Notes: generated by a model not told the origin, from the letters alone. A stretch of 64,000 bases of DNA from Pisaster brevispinus (GCA_023634235.1 JAMKCF010000003.1:6934458-6998457), one strand, 5' to 3'; shown: positions 1-11,519, counted from the stretch's first letter. A program made the numbers and translations.

Positions 1-1446
1 AAACTATTTGTTTGAGGCTACTTCCTGGACCCAGGGTGCTAGAATGCGCATTGTCAGGTTTTATGGAATCGAATTCAATTGCAAGGACTCGAAAAGCATT
101 TTACTGGCTAGACCTTGGATGGCATCGATTTCAATGTAGACTGGAACTTTGTACTAAGTGTGCAGGGACAGTCTCCATTTTGGACTTGGTTTCATGAAGT
201 CAAATATCGAAGTGTGAAGGACAATCTCTAATTTGGAGTTTGATGAACTCGGGCTTAGGTTGAGATGCCAGTACTCTCACTGGGAATTGGACTCATGGTA
301 AATAACCGGATAATCTCACTCAGACTCAATTAAAAAAGGACTCGAAATGAGACTAGAATGTACGGACTTTAAATGACTCAGACATAGATTTCACAGAGTG
401 AATAGGAATCAGACTCAAATTACAAAGTATCTTACTGGTACTCAAATTAACCAATGGACTAGGAATGACTCCGAATGCAAGTACACAAACTCACCATAAA
501 CTCGAAACTGGACTCATGATTCAGAACTACCGTTTCAGATTCCACGGAACCTTAAGCACTCAATCTCGGATTTCACAAACTCGGATTGGGAATAAGGTCG
601 CCACTGCAGTTGGATACTGACCTGGATGACAAATGGACCCCGATTTCAATACAGAGTGTTAGCAGCCAGATTTGATTATTGCGGACTCAATTTAATGCTT
701 CAATCAATTACAGTCATTTGAAGTGCGAATTTCAGAAGTTAGATATTTCGGATGCATTTTTAATATGTATGTATTTGACATTGTTGCTTATTGTCTGCCC
801 GTCAGGTCAACCAATAAGTTGCTCCCGATCCCCTTTCTAGCCTTTTACTTCACATTGCAAATTTTGTGTAATTAATCATTTTTGCTGCAAAAACAGGTGA
901 GGGGGGGTTCTTCTTCTTTTTCCCCAACAACATTTGTATTTTGTAATCTGTCTGCATACAGTGCGGTAGTTCTGTACGGAGACTCCAAAGGGCTATTATA
1001 CGCTGTGAACATATTCTAGTACAACAAAAAATAATTTTCACAATGCATGATTTCGTGAACTCTAAACAAATTACTCAAATTAGATCTTGATACGTAGATT
1101 TAAGTTCATCACGTTCTTTTTAGGGCTACGTAGTTATTTTATTAAAATAGATTCATCCAACCTTTGTTATTTGGTGACTGATGAAGCACGTGAACTATAC
1201 CAATGATTACTTGATTTTATGATTGACCACAAAGAAGTTTTTTCCCAATTTTGATTTAAGCTATAAAAAAAACAACAACAACAATTTCGATCCATGTTAT
1301 CCCGATGACTTGATTTAATTATTATTATTTGTTTTTCCTTAAAAGCGTCCTGGTTGGAGTTCGATCCAGTTGCAGCATTTAGTTGCAGCCTCGGGAGGGA
1401 ACCGAACCCTAAGGAGAACGGCATTATACGGTGGGTCATGCCGTTA
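1..1446 (+). repeat. 1.45-kb dispersed repeat R1, copy A (runs off the window start)
   Basis: This stretch aligns collinearly with 18421-19891. Shared landmarks include the opening CTTCCTGGACCCAGGGTGCT, many short runs containing 'ggactc' or 'actcgga', and the end at GGAACCGAACCCTAAGGAGA. Differences are scattered substitutions and short indels. The shared block ends inside the candidate exon at 1346-1594, so intron-like sequence and the 5' part of that exon were duplicated together. No transposon protein is visible in it. It is either a segmental duplication or a non-autonomous element. Confidence 0.85.
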
Positions 1447-1594
1447 AATCACCGCCTTCGATGCCAGTGTACCAGCATCTACCCTGGGGGTTTTAACTCG
1501 TACACACCCGAGAGAGGGTTTCATCCGTTTTACACCGATCGCCCTCTCTTCACGGACCTCGAGACAGAAATATTCAACTACTTTGAGTGTGAAA
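1346..1594 (+). CDS. candidate internal exon, 83-codon symmetric phase 1-1 module
   Basis: A pyrimidine-rich tract ending TTTTTCCTTAAAAG precedes position 1346, and GAAA|GTGAGT follows at 1595, so both splice sites look usable. Between them 249 nt stay open in one frame. Two nt complete a codon at the start and one nt is left over at the end, making the exon phase 1-1, which is typical of shuffled extracellular modules. The peptide begins near SWLEFDPVAAFSCSLG and ends near LETEIFNYFECE. It has four cysteines and is rich in aromatics and proline. I do not firmly recognise the family. The 'ETEIFNYFEC' ending faintly resembles cysteine-rich extracellular modules seen beside AMOP/VWD domains in invertebrates, but that is a weak impression. 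The 5' 104 nt are duplicated with the frame open at 19788-19891. No neighbouring exon is identified. It could still be a chance open frame. Confidence 0.42.
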
Positions 1595-1602
1595 GTGAGT
1601 AG

Positions 1603-2780
1603 CTTGGATAATAATACGAACTAAACAAAATGGACACCCCTAAATGCACCAGTTATTTACAATTAGACAAATGTGTCAACAATTATTAATGTCGGTATGG
1701 AGGATTGGTCGAAAACTTTATTACGGTGATTTTTTTTTCCTGGCAATTTCGGACCATAGGAGGACGAGAACAATTGATGTCCAAACGCGTCATATTCTAG
1801 GTCCAGAAAAACTTCCATCCTGTTTAGAAAATCTTGAAAAAGAAGTTTTTTCTGAACGTTTTTCTGATTGTCATTATCAATCTTAGTGATATTACTTACT
1901 CTCAGATTGTTCACTGACATGAGGTACGTTCATAGACGATCCCTGTCATTGTTCGTGTGCTCAAACTGGAGCGGCAAAAACTAGTACTGGTAAGTGTAGC
2001 GAGTAAAACTAAGCCAAAGTAATGTGTTGTTATCGCCTACCGAAATTTAAGTGATATTCCATCGTGCAATGTGTTGAATATGAATCTATGAAGGAATGAA
2101 TCGTATAGTTTCTTATGTAAGTTGCTTTCGAGGTGAGGACGGATCATTTACTGCAATAAACCCGTTTTTCTCGTTCTGGAACATACATTTGATTTGTGTG
2201 AATGAACTTCTTTGATCTTCGAAGGAGCTGCATTGGATTTGCGTTGCGATTCAAAGTGTATATTCAAGAACTAAAAACAGCAAGGGAAATGAGAACGTAA
2301 ACAGCAGCTGCAGCTGCAGTGAATCTTTACGTCAAGGAATACCACCAGTTACAAGGTCCAACATTTTGCTTAATACGCTCTCGATTGAGACTAAATTGAA
2401 TCTGACAGCAATGTATTTTTTATCATTCAACATTTTTGTTTTATTGCCTTTATTGTAAAAAAACCCCAAAATATTGTGAAAAAACACTAAAAGTCAATCA
2501 GCAATGTCTTAAGTTCAGTGATTTTTTTTTCCGAGACACGACTCTGAGGCACGCGTACTGTGGACAATCATGACGCCTCTTCAACTTCTCTACACTCCAT
2601 AAACATTCCAGCATCGGCAAAGTACGAAGAGAGAGAAGGAAGTCAAGTGACTTGAACCACGCAACAAACCAACCAGTCCATTTTAGTTTTATAATAATTA
2701 AAGTAATAATAAGTTTATATAATGTCAAATAAGTTTTATAATGTAAAAAAGGGAGACCCACACATTTCGATCAGTGTAAC
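1603..2780. other. non-coding stretch, nothing recognised
   Basis: AT-rich sequence with short homopolymers and small open frames on both strands that show no codon signal or family motif. No repeat partner for this interval was found elsewhere in the window. Confidence 0.5.
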
Positions 2781-2850
2781 GCCGGGCAAAAATGCCGAGT
2801 TTGACGAAAAGCCCCTAAGCGTATAGGAATCAAAACCGCACTGTGACGCC
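2781..2850 (+). repeat. short dispersed repeat shared with 41486-41552
   Basis: The run containing GCCGAGTTT, GCGTATAGGAA and CAAAAC recurs at about 41486-41552 in the same orientation with substitutions. In both places it is followed by unrelated sequence. Confidence 0.6.
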
Positions 2851-2873
2851 ACACTAAGGACACGGAAAGGAAC

Positions 2874-3290
2874 ATGCATAGCACAGCGAAGCTGATGGTT
2901 CCATTTGCCCCCAATGGTGTACAAAACCCATGTAACCCCATCAAGGTGCGGAACATTTGTTTTTGTTATACCATGGTTATACTTAAAAAAATAATAAATA
3001 AATACTTCTTTATTCACTTATTGTTGAAAATTGCATTTCGCTGTTTAGTTACAATTACTTTAACTAAGGACAAGGAAGGTAAACTAAATAGCAAAGCGAA
3101 GCTGATGGAGTCATTTGCTCCCGATGGTGTATAAAACCCATGGAACCCCATCAAAGTGTGGAACAATTGTTTTTGTATACCATATTAATACTTTAAATAG
3201 AAATAAACTATATACATGTATTTATTAATGTATTGTTGGACAATGCATTTTGCTGTTAAGTTGAACAAATTCAAATGATTTAACAGCAAA
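2874..3290 (+). repeat. about 210-bp tandem duplication, two copies
   Basis: The string GCGAAGCTGATGG occurs near 2886 and near 3097, and the following sequence (CATTTGC, CCC-ATGGTGTA, ACCCCATCAA) is conserved between the copies for most of 200 bp, ending in similar AT-rich text with ATAAATA and TTATTGTTG. The copies differ by many substitutions, so this is an old duplication. Confidence 0.8.
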
Positions 3291-3299
3291 TGTAACATA

Positions 3300-4429
3300 A
3301 AAAAAATAAAAAAAAACTTTGGTCCTGGATCAACTTTCTGATCCCGTCTTTGGAACAGGGGAAACACATTTTTTTTTGAGGCGATCTGTTGTCATTTAAA
3401 AACATTTTTTCGAAGAAATTTGCGAAAGAATAACAACAACTTTTTGAGAGTTTGCAGTGGTTAGTAAAAGCATTGCTTCACGGTTCCCTAAGGCAAATCG
3501 CTCAAGAACCAATTCACAAGGCGGTGGAAACGACCAACGGCGGGCACGATCAAGGTAATGTACCCATTAAAGAAAAGGGATTTTGGCCTGGGTACCTCCT
3601 AATTCTAGACGCAAAACTTTCTAATTTTAGGTTTGCGGGTAATGTGTATAACGAAAAATACAAAAACAGGTTTGAAAAACAAATCTAATTTATTAAAGTA
3701 TTTTGCGACGTAATATGCAAACTCAAAAATGTGTGTATGATTGACAACGAATGTCGTGGGTTACAATAAGGTCTGTTCATTTCTACAAAAAAAGGTCAAT
3801 GGTATGGTTGTTTTTATCATGCGGAATTTAATATCTCTTTGTAAAAAACTGCCTTTTTTACATTTTCTTGTTTATCGAAATTTGTTGAATAAACTATTTC
3901 AAAATACCATCAGGATTTTGCATAATGCTATCAGTTGGTAAAAATATATGTTAAAAAGTTGATTAAATCACCAATTTCAATTTTGTGTCTGTGTGATTGG
4001 CAAAAAACCCTGCATTTTTAAAAATTTTATTATTAATTATTTGTTTTATTGTGAGATTCTGAGCCAATATACTTGGCACCTTTTAGGGGTTTTAGCTTTA
4101 GCCCCGCCCCTCAAACAAAATGTTCTCTTGCGCACGCGAAGTTTTAACAAACCAAAGATGATTTCAAAACTGCTTTAATTATCTCAGTACTTTGAAATGT
4201 AGGGTCTTTGTTAATTTCTGAAAAATGTAGTGGAATCGTTAACTTTTTCGAGGGGGGTGGGTTGTTCAGAAATTTAGCTGGTTTAGTTAGAATGAAAACC
4301 CATCAATACGTGTTAACTGATGACAGCATACACATGGCTTGTACATGGCTTAATCTTAAGCTGCAACAAATAAATCATTTTCAAACGAAATTGAATGAGC
4401 CCTGGTGTATAAATTAACCGTAATCAATA
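3300..4429. other. non-coding stretch, nothing recognised
   Basis: AT-rich, with a 78-codon open frame at 3452-3688 and a 69-codon frame at 4208-4417. Neither has a recognisable motif, splice context or second copy in the window. I see no supported feature. Confidence 0.45.
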
Positions 4430-4615
4430 TTGTATGTATTTATTTCTTTATTTATTTCATCATCATCCTTCGTCCTTGGACGGAATAGTAGAAGCAGCTT
4501 TATTTATTTTATTTATTTAATATTTAAATATTTATTTAATTATGTATTGTCTTCTTCTTTTTTTCCGTTTTTTTTGTTTTGTTTTTTGTTTTGTTTTTTT
4601 TTCGGGGGGGGGGGG
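4430..4615. repeat. low-complexity ATTT-rich tract ending in T-run/G-run
   Basis: Degenerate TTTA/ATTT repeats pass into long T runs broken by single G residues and end with a run of 12 G (4604-4615) after a single C. It belongs to the same class of composite homopolymer tract as those at 25991, 31020, 31083, 36371 and 37499. Confidence 0.85.
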
Positions 4616-4635
4616 CGATAAAACTTATATTTAAA

Positions 4636-5180
4636 ATGAGAGCAACAAATTGACCCTGAAAAGGGACTGGTCCACAACTAGTTGCTTTGCCAAAAATCTT
4701 AAATCCAAATGTAATAATGAGAATGTTTAGTGATATCTTTTAATGTGAATTTTGTGTTGTGTTCACAATTAAATAAAATTGCACAAAACCCAAAGACTTT
4801 GTGTTTTAGAGTAAATGTCTGTAACTCAATCGCCGCCGATGTCAATTATGCGATCAACAATCTGTAAACTGTATAGAATATGCCCCCTCCTTTATAATCT
4901 TGCGTGATCTGGAGAGACTTTCTACAGTCTGTACACAACAACATTAATTTCATTGGGTCAGCTCTTTGTTTTAACATGACGTGATGTCAATATTTTTTTG
5001 TGATCGAATCGTGTAGGCGTAATTTGTTGCAATCATACTACGATAAGTGTCTCATTGAGCGACTGTAGTCCACCCCAGCTTGAAGGGAGAATGCTACATT
5101 GATAGGGGAAAGCTAACGATAATAATCCGGTGATTGTTGGCTGATTGTTATACTTGATTTTAGTACAAACTGTAGGGGGA
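4636..5180 (+). repeat. leader-exon unit, copy 1, upstream segment
   Basis: It starts with a GCAACAAATT...TGACCCTGA block that also opens copy 2 (21529) and copy 3 (31971). It continues through a segment carrying ATATCTT..AATGTGAATTTTGTGTT, AATAAA-TTGCACA and CTTTGTGTT.TAGAGTAAAT, matched at 23880-23960 and 32110-32215. After about 5180 the match fades. The rest of the unit resumes near 10930, with a DIRS-like element and a motif cluster in between. The likely meaning is that a once contiguous gene-upstream region was split by insertion. Confidence 0.75.
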
Positions 5181-5389
5181 TATATCTATTTTATATGAAT
5201 ACAAATGCGGACAACATTTTCACCAGTACTTATGTCGGACAGGCCCAAAATCACACATAAAACACACTCTGTCGACTTTCCTTTGTTCTGTACATTTAAG
5301 GACAATCCTATTATTCTACTGCATTTGCTGTGAAAAAAAAAAGTAATTATAAACCTGTGTGGACGTGTTTAAGTCTAACTGGGCAATTA

Positions 5390-5785
5390 TACGGCAACTC
5401 GTGTAACATTTAATTGGACACGGACATGATTTTGTTCATGCTTTTATTCTGTTAGTAAGGGACACTGAATGTAAATTTTTACTCTGCTTCATTGTGGATA
5501 TTCAAGTTACTAAACAGCCAAAGAAAGACAAAAAACACACTATCTTTGTTTAATTTTGGCGAGAAATTTAACTACGGTAACTCGCGTTACACAAATAGGA
5601 CAAAGCTACAAAGCCGAGTATAGTTTATCTCAAGTTCTCCTTATACCAACATACCAAGACCCGAATAATTCGTTTCCCCCCAATGTGGGTGTGTTAGTAA
5701 CACCATAAGACTCAAATATAAATCAAATTTTCAATCATTACAATACAGAGAGCATAAATGTCGGTAACTCGCTTTACATTTTGTC
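5390..5785. repeat. cluster of the near-palindrome GTAACTCGCGTTAC
   Basis: Variants occur at about 5394 (gcaactcgtgtaac), 5577 (ggtaactcgcgttacac) and 5764 (ggtaactcgctttacat), spaced about 180-190 bp apart, while the sequence between them is not visibly repeated. More copies sit at 10299, 10321, 10336 and 10470, on the other side of the DIRS-like element. Confidence 0.6.
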
Positions 5786-6387
5786 CGATGAATAAAAGTG
5801 GCTAACAACTCAAACTCAAGCAATCTTGCGCATAATTTCAACAGATTAAGCCACACAGCCTGCAAAATTTGTGCCATTCGTGTGAAGGGAGTAAAAAAAA
5901 AAGAAGAAGAAGAAAAAAAAGAGATACATTTTGCCTAACAGCAAATAATATACACATGTGTGGGTGAAAGTGCAGTTTTGTTTTGTTTTTTTCTAAATAA
6001 TGCTGATCTTAAAATCAATCTTCCTTGACGTTGGTGTATATCCAATGAAGATTGTGATGATGAAAAACAGTATAAATGTAGTTTTGTTTTGCACGAAAGT
6101 CAGACATTCTTCTGTTACGCAATCCTTTAAATAGCGCATTCCCTGCGTAACCCTTGTTCGTTTGATTTTTGCTAGATTGAATTCTCTACTTAATCGGGGT
6201 TCTGGCCAACGCCCCTCACTTTAGGCTCATGCACATATGCTAAACGGTGCTACGATCCGTACCGTTTCCCCATTTAATAAGCCTAAAATGTCCCACCCTC
6301 CCTCCCTTGTCCGTCGGCATATAGCTTATTTTGTCTCATCGTTTTGCTCTCTCGTTGCGTATTTTCTTTCCATTTTTACTTCCAGGC

Positions 6388-6486
6388 ATGTCAGGCTTTA
6401 ACTGCTTTACCTGTGGTATGCCGGGACACTGGTCAAGACAGTGCCCCTACACTGCAGCCAGTGACGGCTTCTCCCAACAACGGTAA
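6388..6486 (+). pseudogene. gag-like fragment with one CCHC zinc knuckle
   Basis: From an ATG at 6388 the frame reads MSGFNCFTCGMPGHWSRQC, with an exact CX2CX4HX4C pattern typical of retroelement nucleocapsid domains that bind the element RNA. The frame stops about 10 codons after the last cysteine. A TTTTTACTTCCAG acceptor-like string sits directly upstream, so the knuckle could have been joined by splicing to a gag exon that I cannot find. The usual larger gag region is not recognisable. Confidence 0.7.
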
Positions 6487-6649
6487 AGGCTCAGATTCAA
6501 CCCCAATATCAGCGGTCATGCCAGCAGAAGCATCCCAGTGCAAGCCCCACTGCCCTACCGACCACTCTTTCCCTCCATTGCCGCCACAACAACATAGATG
6601 TCTAAAGAACCAAGAGGCAGGCACATCAGTCTCCTCTCAGCCGTAATCC

Positions 6650-8608
6650 TACCGTTGATAAATTCAACGACATTTTACAGGTGCCTTGTGATTATGAACC
6701 TTCCAACTTGGTTTCTGATAATATTCAAGTAAAGGGTAGATTAAGAGCACATAGTGACTTCTGGGCCCGTTTAAATGCTCCGAATATGATTATGTCCATT
6801 ATAAAAGAAGGTTTCAAAATATGGTTCTTGGGAGATCCACCCTCAATGTTTTTTCCTAACAACGTTTAAGCCTTCCGACACACGTCGTTTGTTTCCAATT
6901 CTATTCTAGATTTGCTGGTTTCCAATAGAATTAGAGAGATCCGGTCGCCCTCTTACGTCACTAGTCCTCTTTCAGTAGTATGCCAGTCCAACAGCAACAA
7001 AACGTCTGATTCTGGATCTGAAGTACGTGAAGAAAGACCATTTTAAAAAAGATGATTGGAAGATTGCAATTCAGTATTTTCAACCAGATGCTCTGCTATT
7101 TTCATTTGACTTGAAATCTGGCTACCACCACGTAGAAATTAATCCACAGTACTACAAGTAATTAGGGTTTTCATTGTGTATTGATGGTATACGGAGATAC
7201 TTTCAGTTTACAGGCCTACTCTTTGGTCTCTCCTCCGCCCCTTTGATTTTCACAAAAATCCTGAAACATGTAGTCACTCATTGGCGCTCCTGTGGCATAT
7301 TTATAGTCTTGTACCTGGACGACGGCATTGTAGTTGTACCCGAACCCAACTGTCCTCATGACGCCCACCTAAAATTAGCTGTAGAGGTTTCTGCCCACGT
7401 CAAATCTGATCTATTAGGAGCCGGGTTTATTTACAATTTAAGCAAGAGTAACTGGCACCCTACTACTTCCATTGTTTGGCTGGGCATGATTTGGGATTCG
7501 CATTTGGGTACCCTCAAAGTTTTGGACCGAAGAATAACAAAACTTCACACTTCCATTTCTTCGCTGCGTCAATCTCCTACATGCACAGTTAGGGATCTGC
7601 ATTCCTTCGTTGGGCAAGTAATATCTATGTCGCCTGTTGTAGGCAATGTAACCAGATTGATGACACGTAGTTGTCAATCTCTTATTGCACAGGCCAACGA
7701 CGAACAAAAAATCAGCACCCCCAATGTCCAATGTAACGAAATCACTTTCTGGCATGATAACGTTTGTCACCTGAATAACCGAACTGTTTTCCTCTCCCCT
7801 AAGGTCAACAAGATAATCTGTTCAGACGACAGTTCCGTTGGCTCAGGCGCTATTATATGAAATATAAACCACATATTGACCCCTGGAGATATGAAACAGA
7901 GTTCAACCTGGCGGGAACTTGAAACCGTTTTTATTCGCCATTCAGTCTTTCTTGCCGCTCATTTCAAATTCACGGTCAAAATTGTTCACTGACTATCAGG
8001 CAGCGGCCAAGATCATTGAAACCGGCAGTATGAAATGTTATCTCCAAGAATTGGCTTTTAACCTTTTTGACTTCTGCCTAAAGAATCGAATCCGCCTAGA
8101 AGTCGATTGGATTTCCCGTTCTCTCAACGGACAAGCTGATTTCATTAGTAAATTGATAGATGTAGATGATTGGTGTTTATCAGAAGTCTTTTTTGATTCT
8201 ACCAGCAACAACTGGGGACCCTTTACGATTGACTGTTTTGCCACAAATAGTCTCGTTTTTTTCTCCAGATTTTGGGATCCTGGTGCCCTAGCTGTTGATG
8301 CATTTGCCCAAGATTTGGTCGGCAGAGAATGCATTATTGGTTCCCCCAGTCACTCTGATTCCGTCTGTGCTATCCCAATTGCAATTTTTTCAAGGAACAG
8401 GGGTTCTAGTTTTCCCATGGTGGCCTTCAAGTCCTTTCTGGCCATTATTATGGACTTTATACAGACCCTTTATACACGGTATATCTACCATGCATGGGAA
8501 GTTTGCTTTAGTTCATGGAAGGAACACTAATTCCTTGCTGGGTTCAGCACAATTTGAAAGCATGGAGGCAGCTGTAAAATTAGATTTCTCTCAAGCCTTT
8601 TATAAGTG
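6650..8608 (+). pseudogene. DIRS-like pol: reverse transcriptase and RNase H region
   Basis: The upstream part contains GRLRAHSDFW..LNAP, a signature that precedes the RT core in many DIRS elements. The RT core follows with SFDLKSGYHHVEI, a FGLSSAP block and the catalytic LYLDDG. Then come SDDSS..SGA and STWRELETV of the RNase H region, and a WGPFTIDCFATNSL / DPGALAVDAFAQD block. Damage includes a stop after PQYYK (near 7162), a stop at 7858, a frameshift near 7000 just before LILDLKYVKKD, another near 7900-7990, and one near 8295-8530 where the frame jumps to VPPVTLIPSVL. The original enzyme would copy the element RNA in the nucleus or cytoplasm. This copy cannot encode it. Confidence 0.82.
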
Positions 8609-8669
8609 ATTATTTTCTGTATTAAACGCATCGATCAGCTAATACGTATTTATTTATGTACAGATTATT

Positions 8670-9678
8670 TTGGAGCAACCATTTTGGGCAGACTCTCCAT
8701 CCCTAGTCTCGGTTTCCAAGGAGCAGTTGTTGTGTGAAGCTATTACAGCAAAATCAGTCGGGACCTGCAATTCTTACTTTTACAAGTGTCGTCAATTCAC
8801 GAAATGGTTGGCTCATTGCAAAATTCCACTTTCCTTTCCAGTCAGCGATGGTATAATGGCGTCTTACCTTTCTCACATTTGTTCCACTTCCCAATCTGAT
8901 AGTGTCATGACGACAACTGCTTCTGCCATCAAATGGCTCCATTCCTTAAGGAATATATAAAACAACCCAATAGATTTACCTGTAGTCCAGCAACCTTTGA
9001 TTGGTTTCAGGAAACGTTTACATCATCCTCCCGTTCATAAAAGTCCTTTGTCTCTTGATCAACCCCACAAAATCTTAGATAATTTTGTCAGAGACGACTC
9101 CTCACTCATCCAACTCAGAACAGCCAGCTATGTATGTTTAAAGTTCGCCTTATTATTTAGACACAATGAGATCGCCGAAATAAAAGCCAGTCACCTTACA
9201 CCTTTACCAGATGAACAATGTCTCAAAATATTCATCCCAAAATCCACGACCGACATTTTTTAGAGAGGGCAATGTAGCCTTTCTTCCCATCTTTCAAGGT
9301 TTCTACTTTCCATATTTATTTTTGATTACATTTATGAACAAGGCTGGTATTACTATAGGTCAAGACCAGTTCATTTTCACTCCACTTACTTTCTGCTCTG
9401 CTTCCAAGTCTTACAAGCGCACGCAGAATAAACCCCTTAGTTATACTAGGTGTAGAGAATTGTTTTTGGATGCCCTTAGAACAATCGGAGTTGCAAATGT
9501 AAATAGTTTTGGCCTTCATAGTTTACGGTCAGGAGGAGCAACCCGGTTAGCTAACAAGAATATCCCCGAAGACTTAATAATGCAACATGGTCGGTGGAAA
9601 ACCGCTGTGGCAAAGAATCGTTATATCAAGAGAGACATAGATAAACGTCTTCATGTGTCCCAGGCTGTCATGAATTGA
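8670..9678 (+). pseudogene. tyrosine recombinase of the DIRS-like element
   Basis: The N-terminal SAM-like region reads SVGTCNSYFYKCRQFTKWL. The catalytic core shows the first arginine in LLFRHNEIAEIK, the HxxR box in GLHSLRSGGAT, then HGRWKT and the presumed nucleophile in NRYI near the C terminus, so the R-H-R-H-Y set looks present. The frame is broken by a stop after HSLRNI (8958-8960) and a stop with frameshift near 9260. The product of the ancestral gene would integrate a circular DNA form without making a target-site duplication. The final C-terminal part (9311-9678) is the best-preserved open stretch. Confidence 0.85.
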
Positions 9679-9759
9679 ATACACGTAGTAAAGGTTGTCA
9701 TTGCCAAAGAATACAATTAAAAATAGAGATAAATAAATAAACACAAATAAAATATTCAC

Positions 9760-10925
9760 AGAGTATGTTCTTGCCCGAATTTCGACGTATTGATATGTAC
9801 ACCAGTCCAAACGAGCCAAATTAGGTCTTGTACATAATTCATGTATACATTATTTGCTATTAACTTATGTATTACGTATTTATCTTTGACCATATTGTTC
9901 TCAGCTAGAGACCCGAAGGACAGGGCAGTTGCCCAAGAAAGCCACTGTGGCTTTTGTAGTATCCGACACATTGTATATAAAAAAGTATGCTGGTGATACC
10001 AACAACATTGCCGGCCTTGTTAAACACAGATTTCATGTTCAGTTTCTGGTTGTATCTCTAACTCAGATTCAGATAGATTTTGCACAGTTATACATAGGTT
10101 GCTGCAGCAATCTCATTGACCAGTGCTACAATGCATTGAGCATGACAGCATGTGTTCAAGAAACACAGAAATGCATTATAAGTAATTTAATTAGGGCTGC
10201 TCTCCTTTGTTTTAGCTTAACATAGGATGCAACAGCCATGTAGAACACTTCCACCTATTGCAGCCCACTCAAAAACAAAAGAAGAGGCTGTATTGTATGG
10301 TAACTCGCGTTAAATATGAATAACTCGCGTTTCACGGTAACTCGCGTTAGACATTTTGTGAGGGTTTTACCTAATATATTGGAAAGGGTGTCATGCTTTT
10401 TTATTTTACTGACAGTTCAGGAAAGAATGACATGTAGAAAAATCCTTGTCACTCACAACGCTGTTTTAGCAACGCGCGTTACATCGTTCAAATACAAGAA
10501 ACTGAAGCCATCATGTGAGTTACTCGTAATGAGACATTGACTTTTTTTCTCTCACACTTACTCTTCTAATTATCAAATGACTCAATCAGAAAACATAATT
10601 GTTGTCGGAAACATAAGGTTGCATCACAATTGACCTTTTCCATTAAAATGTGCTGATTACAATTTCAAGCGTGTTTTGAAAAGTCTTTGATCAATTTCAA
10701 TATTGTTTTCTTCCCAATGAACTAGAGCTTGTACTCGACAGTGGTAAAACATTAACTTTGTCTTTTAAGGTCATGTCCACTCTCCTGTGGAATTGCCCAC
10801 ATAGTGTTTCAAGTCCCTACAGCATGTGGACCACTTTCGTTCTCAGGTCCACACTTCCTATGTAGCGTTAAAACAAAATCCCCAACCAAACATAGTGCGG
10901 TTGCTCAGTCACAAGCATGAGTATT
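9760..10925. other. non-coding flank of the DIRS-like element
   Basis: AT-rich 3' flank with no protein motif. It holds the second cluster of GTAACTCGCGTTA motifs (10299-10530). From about 10740 the text moves toward leader unit 1, with clear alignment only after 10930. Confidence 0.5.
10299..10530. repeat. second cluster of the near-palindrome GTAACTCGCGTTA
   Basis: Copies lie at 10299, 10321 and 10336. A perfect palindromic variant AACGCGCGTT lies at about 10472, and a diverged copy (gagttactcgtaa) near 10517. Spacing is irregular, unlike the 180-190 bp spacing on the other side of the DIRS-like element. Confidence 0.6.
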
Positions 10926-11289
10926 TTTAATTTATGACACTCTCACCGATTGGTTTTATGGTGTAAAGTAAATCTAGAGGATTGGAATGTTTGTTTGGTT
11001 TATTTCTGAATTTTGATGCTACATTATGCAAGGGATTGGGCCGGAGGGTGCGCTTGTCCAGGACTACGTGAAGAATGACAATTTACCCGGTAGAACTAGA
11101 GCAGCTAGCTGTAACAATTTCTCTGGCTGTAGTGCAGGCCCTCCGAAGCGCCCGTTCACGCGCGAAACGAACGCAACAACTGTCGGGCAACAATGATAGT
11201 GTATTAACCATCGGCCGGCAGTCGTCGTGTGTGTGCGACCTGACGACGAAGCTAGCTCAGACCAGGTGCCTTTACGCTGAATCGATCAG

Positions 11290-11510
11290 AATGGCATGTT
11301 TTGAAGGTGCTTTAGTCTTCATAGTTTATGAACCATGTTTTAATATGCTTCAGTTTTCATGGTAACCACGTTTTCTGATGATTTGATTTTCAAGGTTTAT
11401 AAATCATGATTTACAAACCATGTTTTATGATGAATTCGATTTGCATGGTTTATAAACAATTATTTATAAGCGTTGATTGTAAATTCATGGTATGTAAAAC
11501 CACAACATAA
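11290..11510. repeat. short imperfect inverted repeats around ATGGTTTATAAA
   Basis: Several copies of CATGGTTTATAAA, CATGATTTACAAACCATG and ATAGTTTATGAACCATG appear in both orientations within 200 bp, giving hairpin potential. This could be a decayed MITE. No boundaries are apparent. Confidence 0.45.
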
Positions 11511-11519
11511 TTTGACATC

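Larger units (their letters stand above)
6100..9760 (+). mobile_element. DIRS-like tyrosine-recombinase retrotransposon, decayed
   Basis: In order on the + strand it carries a CCHC zinc knuckle (6403-6444), a DIRS-type reverse transcriptase with YLDD (about 7080-7860), an RNase H region followed by the DIRS-typical segment with CFATNSL and PGALAVDAF (about 7900-8500), and a tyrosine recombinase (8670-9678). That gene order and a recombinase instead of a DDE integrase define the DIRS order. No LTR is visible and I could not delimit terminal or split repeats, so the outer bounds are approximate. In-frame stops and frameshifts make this copy non-autonomous. It lies between two parts of leader unit 1. 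Confidence 0.85.

Noticed and set aside
3452..3688. 78-codon frame as a small gene
   Set aside because: No motif, no splice context, no paralogue in the window, and composition like its surroundings.
7438..7770. 110-codon minus-strand frame
   Set aside because: Antisense shadow of the DIRS-like reverse transcriptase.
6100..9760. LTR (Gypsy/Copia) retrotransposon
   Set aside because: A tyrosine recombinase is present, and no protease, DDE integrase or LTR was found. The RT context (GRLRAHSDFW) also fits DIRS.
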